A stretch of 64,000 nucleotides of DNA. Origin: DATFVA01 sp963815785. Its GTDB lineage: Bacteria; Bacteroidota; Ignavibacteria; Ignavibacteriales; Ignavibacteriaceae. Shown in pieces: positions 27,306 to 35,886 of this stretch. Numbering within the stretch: position 1 is the stretch's first letter; every line of letters begins with the position of its first letter. Both the position numbers and the translations under genes were made by a program. The stretch lies in the NCBI GenBank assembly GCA_963815785.1, contig CAWFHZ010000007.1:310001-374000 (forward strand). The letters are read 5' to 3'. The notes under the pieces were generated by a model. It made no database searches and had not been told where the DNA came from. It saw only the letters and a list, made by a program, of their open reading frames with translations.

Positions 27306-27527
27306 ATCAATCTTCCTCACTCCTTCAAAACGAAATAAATTTTTTCAACTAGCTTTTTTATTTTATTCAGCATAAATGATCGCAATTATAAAAATCCAAA
27401 CAAATAACGGGTTTAGATAACGTATGCAAAAAACTATTAAAGTGAAAAAGCTCAGGCACACCAAGGACTGTATCGTTAAATAATCAATATTTTTTTTGTA
27501 AATTTCAAGCTTAAGTTAATATATACT
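27306..27527. other. intergenic region before the tRNA locus
   Basis: No clear gene. A 19-residue basic open frame at 27424-27483 (MQKTIKVKKLRHTKDCIVK) is too short to judge and has no Shine-Dalgarno. A T-rich tract ends just upstream of the tRNA fragment. Confidence 0.35.
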
Positions 27528-27576
27528 GCGCCCGTAGTTCAACCTGCCTACCGCAGGTAGGTTGGATAGAAAGTTG
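27528..27576 (+). pseudogene. tRNA-Arg 5' fragment interrupted by a palindrome
   Basis: The first 15 bases (GCGCCCGTAGTTCAA) equal the 5' end of the intact tRNA at 27596. A 19-bp palindromic insert follows, and then TTGGATAGAA, the next part of the tRNA. Similarity ends after about 30 tRNA bases, in the anticodon stem. It has no 3' half and cannot form a tRNA. Confidence 0.75.
27543..27561. repeat. 19-bp palindromic insert in the tRNA fragment
   Basis: CCTGCCTACCGCAGGTAGG can fold in two exclusive ways: CCTGC/GCAGG with loop CTACC, or CCTAC/GTAGG with loop CGCAG. It sits precisely in the D-loop of the fragment, without a visible target duplication, and looks like a small REP-type element. 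Confidence 0.6.
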
Positions 27577-27595
27577 AAAATAACAGATGATAAAT

Positions 27596-27669
27596 GCGCC
27601 CGTAGTTCAATTGGATAGAATGTTGGATTCCGGTTCCAAAGGTTGCAGGTTCGAGTCCTGCCGGGCGCA
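27596..27669 (+). tRNA. tRNA-Arg (anticodon CCG)
   Basis: Full cloverleaf: acceptor GCGCCCG (27596-27602) with CGGGCGC (27662-27668), discriminator A at 27669, D-arm GTTC..GGAT, anticodon stem TTGGA/TCCAA with loop TTCCGGT (anticodon CCG, reading CGG), and T-arm GCAGG-TTCGAGT-CCTGC. CCA is not encoded. Confidence 0.95.
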
Positions 27670-27762
27670 CTACTAAATTTTTTAATGGAACATTATCTCT
27701 TTTAATGTTACATTTAATGCTTTGATTTTTAAGAACAATTATTGACGGATAAAGGATTATAA

Positions 27763-28452
27763 ATGTTAACTAAAAAGAAAAAACTATCCCGCAAAGAAAT
27801 AAAAGAAGACAAGCTGGTTTCAACTTATTATAAAGCCATTGGCTATTTTGAACAAAACCAATCCCGGCTGTTGACTTATGGCGGAATTCTGATTGTAGTT
27901 GTTTTAGCTGTAATTTATTATGTTAATCATAAAAAGGAAGTAAACGAACAAGCCGGACTTGCGTTATCAAGAGTAATCGACTCTTATGATAAAGGCTCCT
28001 ATCTTGAAGCAATTGAGGGAAAAGCGGGAACAGATGTTATTGGATTAAAAAAAATTGTTGAAGATTATGACGGAACAGAAAATGGTGAGATGGCTAAAAT
28101 ATACCTTGCAAACAGCTACAACAGGTTGGGAAAAATTGATGAAGCATTCAAATACTATAAGAGTTACTCCGGTGATATCCCCTTACTTAAAGCTGCTTCT
28201 CTAGCCGGACAAGCAGGGTATTATGCATATAAAAATGATTTTGAAAAAGCAGGTGACCTATTCAGTGATGCGGCTCATGTGAACAAATACAATGTTGAGA
28301 ATCCGGATTATATGTTAAAAGCTGCTATCAACTATATTAATGCTGGCAAAAATGAAAACGCAAAAGAATTATTGATGACAATCAAGAATGATTATAAAAC
28401 ATCTTCAGCATCCAGAGATGCTGACCGTTATCTTGCTTTGGTTAACTCATGA
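27763..28452 (+). CDS. membrane-anchored TPR protein (YfgM-like)
   Basis: A 229-residue protein with a cytoplasmic basic N-terminus (KKKKLSRKEIKEDK), one transmembrane helix (LLTYGGILIVVVLAVIYYV, about 45-63) and a periplasmic tetratricopeptide region (NGEMAKIYLANSYNRLGKIDEAFKYYKSY, and later repeats). This is the layout of YfgM-like ancillary proteins that associate with the Sec translocon and periplasmic chaperones; the family assignment is tentative. ATG 27763 is preceded by AAAGGAT. It sits between the tRNA and efp. In Bacteroidota a similar gene is commonly near efp or gyrA-type housekeeping genes; I infer a general envelope role only. Confidence 0.72.
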   Translation: MLTKKKKLSRKEIKEDKLVSTYYKAIGYFEQNQSRLLTYGGILIVVVLAVIYYVNHKKEVNEQAGLALSRVIDSYDKGSYLEAIEGKAGTDVIGLKKIVEDYDGTENGEMAKIYLANSYNRLGKIDEAFKYYKSYSGDIPLLKAASLAGQAGYYAYKNDFEKAGDLFSDAAHVNKYNVENPDYMLKAAINYINAGKNENAKELLMTIKNDYKTSSASRDADRYLALVNS

Positions 28453-28633
28453 TTTTACGTAAAATCCAAGAAGTTAAAATTAATCTGATTTTAGTATTTT
28501 TTGATCAATTTTTTAAATAAAATGATGGTTTTTATATCATTTTGAGTAATTATTAGCAAATCTCATTTCTTGACTTTCAGATCGTATATTTCTATTTTTT
28601 TATTCTATTAATTCACAATTAACTTCAGGTACT

Positions 28634-29197
28634 ATGGCAGATACTTCTGATTTCCGAAATGGGCTCATCATTAAATATAAGAATGATCTCTATACAATTA
28701 CAGAATTTCAACACGTAAAACCCGGCAAAGGCGGGGCATTTGTACGTACCACTTTAAAAAATTTAAGGTCGGGTAAAGTACTGGATAACACTTTTCGGGC
28801 TGGCGAAGGAATTGATATTGTAAGAGTTGAAAGAAGAAAATACCAGTTCCTTTTCAGAGAAGGTGACTTCCTGGTTTGTATGGATAACGATACTTATGAA
28901 CAGATTAACATTCCCAGGGATCTTTTCGGGAACAGTGATAAATTTTTAAAAGAAGGTGAAGAGATAGAAATTCTTTTTAATGGAACGGAAATTATTAATG
29001 TCGAAATTCCCATTTTTGTTACCCTGAAAGTTGTACATACTGAACCCGGGTTTAAAGGAAATACTGCCACGGGTGCATTAAAGCCTGCTGAACTTGAAAC
29101 AGGTGCCAGCGTTAATGTTCCTTTATTTATTGACGTGGATGACATCCTGAAGGTAGATACAAGAACAGGCGAGTACGTAGAACGTTTAAAATCTTAA
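28634..29197 (+). CDS. efp: elongation factor P
   Basis: Rescues ribosomes stalled at polyproline. The 187 residues show the three-barrel layout. The N-terminal KOW-like domain carries the loop KPGKGGAF with Lys32 at the tip (equivalent of the modified Lys34 in E. coli), the middle OB domain has REGDFLVCMDNDTYEQINIP, and the C-terminal signature GFKGNTATGALKPAELETGASVNVPLFI is present. The start ATG 28634 begins MADTSDFRNGLIIKY. It probably heads an operon with accB and accC (17 and 20 base gaps), a common pairing in bacteria. A TTGACT-N17-TATTTT element lies upstream near 28570-28600. Confidence 0.96.
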   Translation: MADTSDFRNGLIIKYKNDLYTITEFQHVKPGKGGAFVRTTLKNLRSGKVLDNTFRAGEGIDIVRVERRKYQFLFREGDFLVCMDNDTYEQINIPRDLFGNSDKFLKEGEEIEILFNGTEIINVEIPIFVTLKVVHTEPGFKGNTATGALKPAELETGASVNVPLFIDVDDILKVDTRTGEYVERLKS

Positions 29198-29213
29198 AAA
29201 CAAGGAATCCCAA

Positions 29214-29681
29214 ATGGATTTAAATCTGATCAGGAAACTTGTTAAGCTTGTTGATTCAAGCGAAATAACGGATCTTGAAATTGAAGAAAATGGCTTGCGA
29301 GTTAAAATAGCAAAGAAGATAAGGGGGTTTCAGAGTTTAACTCAGCCGCAAATTCTTTCTTCTTCGCAACCTGTTGGGCAGAATGTTTCAGAAGTGAAGA
29401 CTGCTGAAGAGACAAATGTGAAAGAAGAAAAGAAAGATAACCTGCACGAAATTCATTCTCCTATAGTTGGAACTTTTTACAGGGCTCCTGCTCCAGATGC
29501 TGATCCATATGTTCAGGTTGGTGATAGTATTTCTTCGGGATCTGTTTTATGTATTGTTGAAGCAATGAAGCTAATGAATGAAATTGAATCTGATGTTAGC
29601 GGAAAGATTGTTAAAATTCTTGTTGAAAATGGGAAACCCGTTGAGTACAATCAACCTTTGTTCCTTATTCAGCTTAGTTAA
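29214..29681 (+). CDS. accB: acetyl-CoA carboxylase biotin carboxyl carrier protein
   Basis: Carries biotin between the carboxylase and transferase parts of acetyl-CoA carboxylase, the first step of fatty acid synthesis. The C-terminal biotinyl domain has the EAMKLMNE motif with the biotinylated lysine at about residue 118, and the upstream SPIVGTFYRAPAPDADPYVQVGD thumb region. The N-terminal part (DLNLIRKLVKLVDSSEITDLEIEENGLRVKIAKK) and the Ser/Glu-rich linker are typical. Length 155. It is directly followed by accC, 20 bases away. Confidence 0.95.
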   Translation: MDLNLIRKLVKLVDSSEITDLEIEENGLRVKIAKKIRGFQSLTQPQILSSSQPVGQNVSEVKTAEETNVKEEKKDNLHEIHSPIVGTFYRAPAPDADPYVQVGDSISSGSVLCIVEAMKLMNEIESDVSGKIVKILVENGKPVEYNQPLFLIQLS

Positions 29682-29701
29682 TTCTCAGGAATTGAGAGGG
29701 A

Positions 29702-31048
29702 ATGTTGTTTAATAAAATCCTTATTGCCAACCGGGGCGAAATCGCATTAAGAGTAATCAGAACTTGTAAAGAACTGGGAATAAAAACAGTAGCCATTTAT
29801 TCTGAAGCTGATAAAGACGCGCTGCACGTAACCTTTGCTGATGAAGCAGTCTGTATCGGTCCTCCCCCGAGTAAAGAAAGTTATTTAAAAATTCCCCTGA
29901 TTATTTCGGCTGCACAAATAACCGGTTCTGAAGCTATCCATCCCGGCTATGGCTTTTTGGCAGAAAATGCAAGTTTCTCGGAGATTTGTGCCGATTCGGG
30001 TATAAAATTTATTGGTCCTTCTCCAAAAATGATAAATGCTATGGGAGATAAATCATTCGCTAAGAATACCATGAAAAACAATGGTGTTCCCGTTATTCCA
30101 GGCAGCGATGGTGTTGTTTCTGACATTGATGAAGGAAAGAAAATAGCAGCAGAAATCGGGTTTCCAGTTATTATAAAAGCATCAGCAGGCGGTGGAGGTA
30201 AGGGTATGCGAATTGTCTGGGAGGAATCTGAATTCGAAAAAGCTTATCAAACTGCACGCACAGAAGCTGAATCAGCTTTTGGAAATGGCGATGTTTACAT
30301 TGAAAAGTTTCTTGAAAATCCCCGGCACATCGAAATTCAGGTTTTAGGAGACATGTTCGGAAATGTCTATCATTATGGTGAAAGAGATTGTTCTGTTCAA
30401 AGGAGACATCAAAAATTGATCGAAGAATCTCCATCTCCTATTATTGATGCCGAAACAAGAAATCTGATGGGGGAAACTGCAATTCTGGGAGCGAAATCAG
30501 TTAACTATGAAGGTGTTGGAACTATTGAGTTTCTGGTTGATAAACACAAGAAATTTTATTTTATGGAGATGAATACAAGAATCCAGGTTGAACATCCCGT
30601 AACCGAGATGGTTTATGATGTGGATCTGATCAGGCAGCAGATTCTTGTAGCTGCAGGTGAAAAAATTGAAACACTTCCAAGAAAACCTATCGGGCACAGT
30701 ATAGAATTCAGAATAAACGCTGAAGATCCTGAACATAACTTTAGACCATCTCCGGGTAAAATTGAATCACTTCATTTTCCAGGTGGATTTGGTGTCAGAG
30801 TGGACTCACATATTTATCATGGTTACTCAATCCCTCCTTTTTATGATTCTCTTATTGCTAAATTAATTGTATGGGGAAAAGATAGAAATCATGCATTAGC
30901 ACGAGGAAAGAGAGCACTGGAAGAATTTATTATTGAAGGCATTAAAACAACAATTCCTTTTCATCTTCAGGTACTTGAAGATCCAAGATTTATAAGCGGG
31001 AATTTTGATACAGGATTCCTGGAAAAATTTGAATTTAAATCAAATTAA
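29702..31048 (+). CDS. accC: acetyl-CoA carboxylase biotin carboxylase subunit
   Basis: ATP-grasp enzyme that carboxylates the biotin of AccB using bicarbonate and ATP. It begins FNKILIANRGEIALRVIRTCKELGI, contains the glycine-rich ATP loop KASAGGGGKGMR (about 160-171), the conserved EMNTRIQVEHPVTE segment (about 288-301) with catalytic Glu and Arg, and the terminal RALEEFIIEGIKTT. The length of 448 is normal. ATG 29702 overlaps a GAGAGG purine stretch serving as ribosome-binding site. It forms an operon with efp and accB; gcvH follows 41 bases downstream. Confidence 0.97.
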   Translation: MLFNKILIANRGEIALRVIRTCKELGIKTVAIYSEADKDALHVTFADEAVCIGPPPSKESYLKIPLIISAAQITGSEAIHPGYGFLAENASFSEICADSGIKFIGPSPKMINAMGDKSFAKNTMKNNGVPVIPGSDGVVSDIDEGKKIAAEIGFPVIIKASAGGGGKGMRIVWEESEFEKAYQTARTEAESAFGNGDVYIEKFLENPRHIEIQVLGDMFGNVYHYGERDCSVQRRHQKLIEESPSPIIDAETRNLMGETAILGAKSVNYEGVGTIEFLVDKHKKFYFMEMNTRIQVEHPVTEMVYDVDLIRQQILVAAGEKIETLPRKPIGHSIEFRINAEDPEHNFRPSPGKIESLHFPGGFGVRVDSHIYHGYSIPPFYDSLIAKLIVWGKDRNHALARGKRALEEFIIEGIKTTIPFHLQVLEDPRFISGNFDTGFLEKFEFKSN

Positions 31049-31089
31049 TTACTAATATTACTCTTCGAAAAAAATAAATTGAGGTTATT

Positions 31090-31470
31090 ATGAACTTCCC
31101 GGATAATTTAAAATATACAAATGATCACGAATGGATTAAAATAGACGGCAAAACTGGATTGATTGGAATTACAGAATATGCCCAGGGTGAATTGGGTGAT
31201 GTAGTTTTCGTTGATATTGACCCCAAACTTACAAATATTGTAAAGGGTGAATCCTTTGGTACAATTGAAGCAGTGAAAACAGTTAGTGATATGTATGCTC
31301 CTTGTAATGGTAAAATTATTGAAATAAATAAGGAGTTAACCGATAACCCTGAGTTTGTAAACAATGACCCTTACGGGAAAGGCTGGATGGTAAAAATTGA
31401 AATTAGTGAACTTTCTGAATTAAATGATTTGCTTGACAGTTCTGCTTATAAGAATTTGATTGGACAATAA
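31090..31470 (+). CDS. gcvH: glycine cleavage system H protein
   Basis: Lipoyl carrier of the glycine cleavage complex, shuttling the methylamine intermediate between the P, T and L proteins. The lipoylated lysine is Lys63 in the motif FGTIEAVKTVSDMYAP; the N-terminal LKYTNDHEWIKIDG and the GDVVFVD strand are family signatures. Length 126 is standard. The gene is preceded by GAGG. The other glycine cleavage genes are not in this window, so it is separated from them, which is usual in this group. After it, a 199-base AT-rich gap leads to guaA. Confidence 0.96.
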   Translation: MNFPDNLKYTNDHEWIKIDGKTGLIGITEYAQGELGDVVFVDIDPKLTNIVKGESFGTIEAVKTVSDMYAPCNGKIIEINKELTDNPEFVNNDPYGKGWMVKIEISELSELNDLLDSSAYKNLIGQ

Positions 31471-31669
31471 ACCTATAATAGCAGATTTAAAATTTATTTA
31501 AGTTGATTGTAACTGAATCTGAAGAGTACGCAAAATAACTGCTTCTTAAAATTTTTATTAGGGGAAAAATTACTTTTAATTATTGTTATATTCTTTAACC
31601 CATAATATCTTGTGAATTTCCCTGACTGTTTGAAGGAAAAGAATATTTGCATTTAAGAATACAGAACTG

Positions 31670-33214
31670 ATGATTTTTCACGAAGAAGAAATTTTAATAA
31701 TTGATTTTGGTTCCCAATACACACAATTAATTACACGCCGTGTTAGAGAAACAAGCGTCTTTTCTGAAATTTATCCTCATACAATAAGCCTTGAGCAGAT
31801 AAAAAAAATTAACCCCATTGGAATTATCCTTTCGGGTGGCCCAATGAGTGTTTATGATGCTGATGCTCCGCTCATTAACCCCGAAATTTTAGAATTAGGC
31901 ATTCCAGTGCTTGGAATTTGTTATGGTCTTCAGTTCATATCATTATCTTTGGGAGGCATAGTTGAATCTGCAAAGAATAGAGAATACGGTAAAGCTACTT
32001 TAAAAATTACAAACCAGTCTCTCTTATTTAAAAATGTAAAAAGTGAATCTGTTGTATGGATGAGTCATGGTGATTATCTTAACTCTCTTCCAAAAGGATT
32101 TCAGATTATCGGGACTTCAGATCATTCTCCCGTTTGCGCAATAGCAGATGAAAATAAAAAGATTTATGGTTTACAGTTTCACCCGGAAGTTATGCATACT
32201 GAAGAGGGTGGAAAAATTATTCATAACTTCCTGTTCAATATTTGTAAATCTAAAGGCAACTGGACAACAGGCAATTTCATTGAAAGTAAAATCAGCGAGA
32301 TTAAACAGAAAGTTGGAACATCAAAAGTTATATGTGCATTAAGCGGTGGAGTTGATTCAACAGTTGCTGCAGTTCTGGTTGATAAGGCAATTGGAATAAA
32401 CCTTACCTGCATTCACATAAACACAGGGATGATGAGAAAAAATGAAAGTGAAATTATCCTTAAAATGTTTGAAGAAGAATTTAAACTAAAAGTAATTTAT
32501 GTTGATGCGAGTGAGAGATTTTTAAAAAAACTTGTGGGCGTTTTTGATCCAGAGACAAAAAGGAAAATTATCGGGAATACTTTTATAGAAGTATTTGAGG
32601 AAGAAGCAAATAAAATAGATGGGGTGAAATTTCTTGTACAGGGAACTCTCTATCCTGATGTAATAGAATCTGTCTCAGTGAAAGGTGCTTCAACAACAAT
32701 AAAAACTCACCATAATGTAGGCGGACTTCCTGAAAAAATGAATCTTGGATTAATTGAACCATTCCGTGAACTGTTTAAAGATGAAGTTAGAAAAGTCGGG
32801 CAGGAATTGGGAATCCCCGCAGATTTTATAAATCGTCATCCTTTCCCGGGACCGGGACTTGCAGTAAGAATAATTGGAGATATTACAGAATTACGACTTG
32901 AAATTTTAAGAGAAGCGGATGATATATTTATAAATGAGATTAAAGCATCAGGGTTATATGATGAAATCTGGCAGGCTTTTGCCGTGCTTCTTTCCATTCA
33001 ATCTGTTGGTGTAATGGGAGATGCCCGAACTTATGAGAATGTGCTTGCACTAAGGGCTGTAACTTCATCTGATGGAATGACTGCAGACTGGTATAGCTTT
33101 CAACATGATTTTTTGGCTGCTGTTTCAAATAAGATAATTAATAAAGTACGAGGTGTCAACAGGGTTGTTTATGATATCAGCTCAAAACCTCCATCCACAA
33201 TTGAATGGGAATAA
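31670..33214 (+). CDS. guaA: GMP synthase (glutamine-hydrolysing)
   Basis: Makes GMP from XMP, ATP and glutamine. The N-terminal class I glutamine amidotransferase domain has GGPMS, the catalytic Cys at about residue 83 in GICYGLQ and the QFHPEV His/Glu pair. The ATP pyrophosphatase domain has the P-loop SGGVDST (about 226-232), and the C-terminal dimerisation domain ends KPPSTIEWE, the universal GuaA terminus. Length 514 is normal. ATG 31670 lies close to the conserved DFGSQYTQLI. A TPR gene follows 9 bases later, so the two are probably cotranscribed. Confidence 0.97.
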   Translation: MIFHEEEILIIDFGSQYTQLITRRVRETSVFSEIYPHTISLEQIKKINPIGIILSGGPMSVYDADAPLINPEILELGIPVLGICYGLQFISLSLGGIVESAKNREYGKATLKITNQSLLFKNVKSESVVWMSHGDYLNSLPKGFQIIGTSDHSPVCAIADENKKIYGLQFHPEVMHTEEGGKIIHNFLFNICKSKGNWTTGNFIESKISEIKQKVGTSKVICALSGGVDSTVAAVLVDKAIGINLTCIHINTGMMRKNESEIILKMFEEEFKLKVIYVDASERFLKKLVGVFDPETKRKIIGNTFIEVFEEEANKIDGVKFLVQGTLYPDVIESVSVKGASTTIKTHHNVGGLPEKMNLGLIEPFRELFKDEVRKVGQELGIPADFINRHPFPGPGLAVRIIGDITELRLEILREADDIFINEIKASGLYDEIWQAFAVLLSIQSVGVMGDARTYENVLALRAVTSSDGMTADWYSFQHDFLAAVSNKIINKVRGVNRVVYDISSKPPSTIEWE

Positions 33215-33223
33215 AATTATAAA

Positions 33224-34126
33224 ATGGATGAAATTCTGATTGCCTATAAAATGAAACAAGCTTCCGGGTTTGAGATGGAAGGTAAACTGCTGCATGCTGT
33301 TCAGGTTTATAATTCAATTATCGATGATGACCCTGGATATACAGATGCTTATTTTGCTCTGGGGGAAGCCTATGAAAAAATCGGAAATATTGAACCTGCA
33401 GTCGAACTAATAAAAAATTATCTGTCTAAAGATCCTGAAGATAAAAAAGTCAGGATTTATTTAAGTGAATTTCTAATGCGCAATAACAGGTGGGATGAGG
33501 CAAATGAAGTTTTAAGTTTTATACTGCCTGAAGAAGAACCTGTTGTGTCATTTTTTCTTGGTTATTCACATTTTATGCAAAAAGATTATGAAGTAGCCAG
33601 AATTAATTTTATAAATTTTCTTGAACACGGTGAACCTGATGAGATGCTGCAGGAAGCTACTTTGTATCTGGCAAAGATAGATATTAACCTGAAAGATTTT
33701 AAAAGTGCCCTTAAATATCTGAAGAAAACAGAATCAATGTATTCAAATTTTTGGGAGTGGAACTTATTGATTTCTGTTGTTTATTATAATCTTGGAATGT
33801 ATACACATGCAATTGTTCCAATAAAGAAAGCAATAAAATTAAATCCGGGGGAAAATTCTGCGAACAAGTGGGCCGGGAGAATTTATCTTAAAACCGGGGA
33901 CTACATCAAAGCAGAAAAACAATTTTTAATATATATTGATTCCGGTGAAAGTACTGAGTCTGATATTTATACTGAACTTGCAGAGGCGTGCCTTAAATCT
34001 GAAAATGTTGCGGATGCCCTCGCATATTTTGAAATTGCTCTAAAACTTGATCCTGAAAATAAATTTGCTCTTGAAGGCAAGAAAAATGCAAACACGATTC
34101 TAAAAAAAATGGCTCCTGATGTTTAA
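33224..34126 (+). CDS. tetratricopeptide repeat protein
   Basis: A soluble 300-residue protein made almost wholly of TPR helices: TDAYFALGEAYEKIGNIEPAVELIKNYLSKDPED, then KKVRIYLSEFLMRNNRWDEANEVL, a central run of helix pairs, and NLGMYTHAIVPIKKAIKLNPGE, TELAEACLKSENVADALAYFEIALKLDPENKFA near the end, about six to seven repeats in all. No signal peptide or enzyme motif is present; these repeats bind partner proteins. It overlaps the next gene by 8 bases and follows guaA by 9, so it is part of a guaA-TPR-substrate-binding operon. Partner unknown. Confidence 0.85.
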   Translation: MDEILIAYKMKQASGFEMEGKLLHAVQVYNSIIDDDPGYTDAYFALGEAYEKIGNIEPAVELIKNYLSKDPEDKKVRIYLSEFLMRNNRWDEANEVLSFILPEEEPVVSFFLGYSHFMQKDYEVARINFINFLEHGEPDEMLQEATLYLAKIDINLKDFKSALKYLKKTESMYSNFWEWNLLISVVYYNLGMYTHAIVPIKKAIKLNPGENSANKWAGRIYLKTGDYIKAEKQFLIYIDSGESTESDIYTELAEACLKSENVADALAYFEIALKLDPENKFALEGKKNANTILKKMAPDV

Positions 34127-35291
34127 AGAAATTTTCATACGAACTGTTTCAGTATCTGTTATTTTTATTTTATTTATCACTTCTAATCTTTCCGCGCAAC
34201 AAAACGATAATTTAGAATCTCAATTCAAACTCGGTGTGGAGTTATTTCAATCTCAGCAGTATAAGGATGCACTGCCTTTGTTTGAAAAAATTGCGATTCA
34301 ATCACCTTTTAATTCTAAAACTACAATCGCGTATCTTTTTCTCGGGAAAACCTATCTTCAGTTAAATGATCTGAATTCTGCTAAACAGTACCTTCAGGGT
34401 TTTCTGGAAAAATTTCCGACAAGCAGTTATAAAGATGAAGCACATCTGGCTTTAGTTAAAACCTTCTACAGTCAGCAGGATTATAAAAATGCTTTTGAAG
34501 AAACACTTACACTGATTTCCAATACTGAATCACCTGATTATAAGTCGTATGCAGAATCGATAGGGGAAACTCTGGCATTAAATTATCTTCATCTTTATGA
34601 ATTAAAAACTTTTAATGATATTACAACTGATAATAATATTAAACCTTATCTTCAGTTATTGCTTGGTAAAAAGCTGGAAAAGGAAAGCGACGTTAAGGAT
34701 GCAATTGATGTCTACAAAAAGCTCATCAATTCTTTTCCGGAATCTGAACAGAGCGCAGAGGCACAAAAATCAATTACAGAATTATCTGATCAGCAAAGCC
34801 AAATTAAATCAAAAAATCTTATAGGGGTTCTTTTACCATTAACGGATATTAAAACGGGTCTGGAAAATCAATCGGCACAGGAAATACTAAAAGGAATTAA
34901 ATATAATACTTCAGAGTATAATAAGAAGCATAGTAATAAAATTGGGCTGATAATAAGAGATACCGGAAATGATTCTTTAAAGATTAATCAAATTAGTTAT
35001 GAACTAATTCATATACCGGAAATTAAAGCAATCATCGGTCCTATTTTCAGTAACGAGGTAAGACAAACTTTGAATGATTTTAAGGGATCGGGTATCCCCA
35101 TAATTTCTCCAACTGCTACAGATAATGACCTAGTTAAATTAAGCGATAAATTTTTCCAGGCAAATCCTTCATTTTATATGCGGGCAAAGATAATGGCTCA
35201 GTATATTTATTTTGTAGCTGGCAAACGAAAAATGGCAGTTCTTAATTCTGTAGAAAACTATTCACCTATTACTCGCTGCTTCTTTTATTAA
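34119..35291 (+). CDS. TPR plus periplasmic-binding protein, N-terminal part (frameshifted)
   Basis: Exported protein: signal peptide (VSVSVIFILFITSNLSAQ), a TPR/YbgF-like region (residues 30-230), then a type 1 periplasmic-binding (LivK/LpoA-like) domain beginning at IGVLLPLTDIKTGLENQSAQEILKGIKY and PEIKAIIGPIFSNEVRQTLNDFKGSGIPIISPTATD. The frame breaks near 35254-35291; the +1 frame carries on with LLAASFINEFKDLGGEI, the normal continuation of the fold. One extra base near 35267 explains it; the full gene 34119-35874 would code 584 residues. LpoA-like proteins of this kind can activate cell-wall synthases, while LivK types bind solutes; I cannot choose. Confidence 0.8.
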   Translation: MFKEIFIRTVSVSVIFILFITSNLSAQQNDNLESQFKLGVELFQSQQYKDALPLFEKIAIQSPFNSKTTIAYLFLGKTYLQLNDLNSAKQYLQGFLEKFPTSSYKDEAHLALVKTFYSQQDYKNAFEETLTLISNTESPDYKSYAESIGETLALNYLHLYELKTFNDITTDNNIKPYLQLLLGKKLEKESDVKDAIDVYKKLINSFPESEQSAEAQKSITELSDQQSQIKSKNLIGVLLPLTDIKTGLENQSAQEILKGIKYNTSEYNKKHSNKIGLIIRDTGNDSLKINQISYELIHIPEIKAIIGPIFSNEVRQTLNDFKGSGIPIISPTATDNDLVKLSDKFFQANPSFYMRAKIMAQYIYFVAGKRKMAVLNSVENYSPITRCFFY

Positions 35292-35874
35292 TGAATTCAA
35301 AGATCTGGGCGGTGAAATTATAGAAAATAAAACTTACAGCAGCGGGTCATTTGATCTAAGTAATCCGGTAGGTTCAATTGCTTCCTATGGTGAAAAAATC
35401 GATGGAATTTACATACCGCTTTCAAGTAAAATAGATGCTGCCCCTTTACTTTCACAAATGGTACAGCATGAAATAAATGTGCCTATTTTCGGAAACCAGG
35501 ATTGGTTTTATGCTAAAGGATTTGAAACTTCATCCGAATTAAGTAACCAGCTTTCCTTCACATCCGACTATTTTATTGATTATAATGATACTTCATTTAA
35601 TTCACTAAGTAAGAATTTTAATACGCAAACAGGAACTGATATAGATCGCAATGTTTTATATGGATATGATACAGCAAATTATCTGTTAAATTTAATTGAT
35701 TCCGGAGCTGAATCAAGAGAATCTTTAATTGCAACAATGGAATCCGGTATTGAAATAAAAGGTTATCATAATAATATTGCATTTGGAAAAGAACATATTA
35801 ACAGATTCCTAAATATTGTTAGATACAGTGACGGAAAATTTGAACTTGTAGATCGTTTTAAATCAGGCGAATAA
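35269..35874 (+). CDS. TPR plus periplasmic-binding protein, C-terminal part (frameshifted)
   Basis: Second half of the same gene, in the next frame, which is open from 35254. It reads LLAASFINEFKDLGG, then VPIFGNQDWFYAKGF and YGYDTANYLLNLIDSGAESRESL, the second lobe of a type 1 periplasmic-binding fold, and ends KFELVDRFKSGE. If translated alone it would need the internal ATG at 35458. The frame shift may be an assembly error; otherwise the protein would lose the second lobe of its binding cleft. The stop lies 12 bases before the reading frame of radC. Confidence 0.75.
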   Translation, partial: LLAASFINEFKDLGGEIIENKTYSSGSFDLSNPVGSIASYGEKIDGIYIPLSSKIDAAPLLSQMVQHEINVPIFGNQDWFYAKGFETSSELSNQLSFTSDYFIDYNDTSFNSLSKNFNTQTGTDIDRNVLYGYDTANYLLNLIDSGAESRESLIATMESGIEIKGYHNNIAFGKEHINRFLNIVRYSDGKFELVDRFKSGE

Positions 35875-35886
35875 TAAAAAGGTGAT

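Noticed and set aside
27495..27525. Promoter for the tRNA locus (TTTG-N21-TATATACT)
   Set aside because: The spacing and -7 box fit poorly, and the start it implies would lie inside the tRNA fragment.
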